Positions 63,904-64,000 of a stretch of 64,000 nucleotides of DNA are shown one piece after another. Below the pieces are notes generated by a model. It was not told the DNA's origin. It did no database searches and was given only the letters and a program-made list of their open reading frames with translations. Source of the DNA: Euclidia mi (taxonomy: Eukaryota > Arthropoda > Insecta > Lepidoptera > Erebidae); NCBI GenBank assembly GCA_944739405.2, contig OX123190.2:23968807-24032806 (forward strand), written 5' to 3'. Made by a program: the position numbers and the translations under genes. Position 1 is the stretch's first letter. The number at the start of each line of letters is the position of its first letter.

Positions 63904-64000
63904 CTTTATTGTACACCAAATTTAAATTTAACATAGGAATAACAACATTTAAGTATATATTGCACAAACGGCGGCCTTATCGCTAAAAAGCAATCTCTTA
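63904..64000 (-). mobile_element. LINE-A-family 3' end (runs off right edge)
   Basis: CTTTATTGTACACCAAA and CGGCGGCCTTATCGCTA match the LINE-A 3' terminus at 4910-4996, in the same minus-strand orientation; the rest of the element lies beyond the window. Confidence 0.8.

Noticed and set aside
1..64000. CRISPR array, operons or bacterial genes
   Set aside because: Repeats present are SINEs, MITEs, LTRs and microsatellites; spacing and gene types are those of an insect nuclear genome.

Overview
The window looks like intergenic or heterochromatic DNA from a lepidopteran (moth or butterfly) nuclear genome. The evidence is the AT-rich background, several tRNA-derived SINEs and LINE 3' ends of types I associate with Lepidoptera, Dong/R4-like LINEs sitting in TAA microsatellites, and the lack of prokaryotic gene organisation. 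I find no convincing host gene. Nearly every long reading frame belongs to a transposable element, and most are broken by frameshifts, stop codons or later insertions.

Left part (1-12.8 kb): an RTE-type LINE fragment runs off the left edge. After about 2.7 kb with little recognisable content comes a nested cluster on the minus strand. An old Ty3/gypsy element (Gypsy-1) keeps one LTR, a tRNA-Leu-type primer-binding site, gag and the protease part of pol. It is interrupted by a 744-bp piggyBac-like MITE in gag (TTAA target), by a 4.66-kb two-ORF LINE (LINE-A) in the protease (7-bp target duplication), and it ends in a Jockey-type reverse transcriptase (RT) fragment.

Middle-left (12.8-25 kb): sparse DNA holding small non-autonomous elements: Helitron-like pieces, a LINE 3' fragment, three SINEs (two with clear target duplications), a foldback MITE, and a 1.47-kb inverted-repeat element packed with a repeated GCGTCCA motif.

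Middle (25-42.5 kb): a two-ORF LINE (LINE-C, FP-like ORF1) is invaded by a GC-rich segment and by repeat B. Its ATT-rich tail carries an R4/Dong-type LINE (Dong-1, minus strand). A second, inverted copy of repeat B follows and was split by a nearly complete Ty3/gypsy element (Gypsy-2) with two LTRs, gag, protease, RT, RNase H and integrase.

Right part (42.5-64 kb): a SINE, a Penelope-like GIY-YIG fragment, a LINE fragment with a restriction-like endonuclease (RLE) and a perfect 55-bp inverted repeat, LINE-D, a degraded BEL/Pao element, LINE-E (same family and orientation as LINE-D), about 1.6 kb of unassigned DNA, Dong-2 (plus strand), and the 3' end of another LINE-A-family copy running off the right edge.

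Functionally the sequence records elements landing in one another. The two most informative observations are phased -1 frameshift heptamers placed exactly at the gag stop codons of both gypsy elements (with a GC hairpin 8 nt downstream in Gypsy-1), and both Dong copies lying in A/T-triplet tails of other LINEs.
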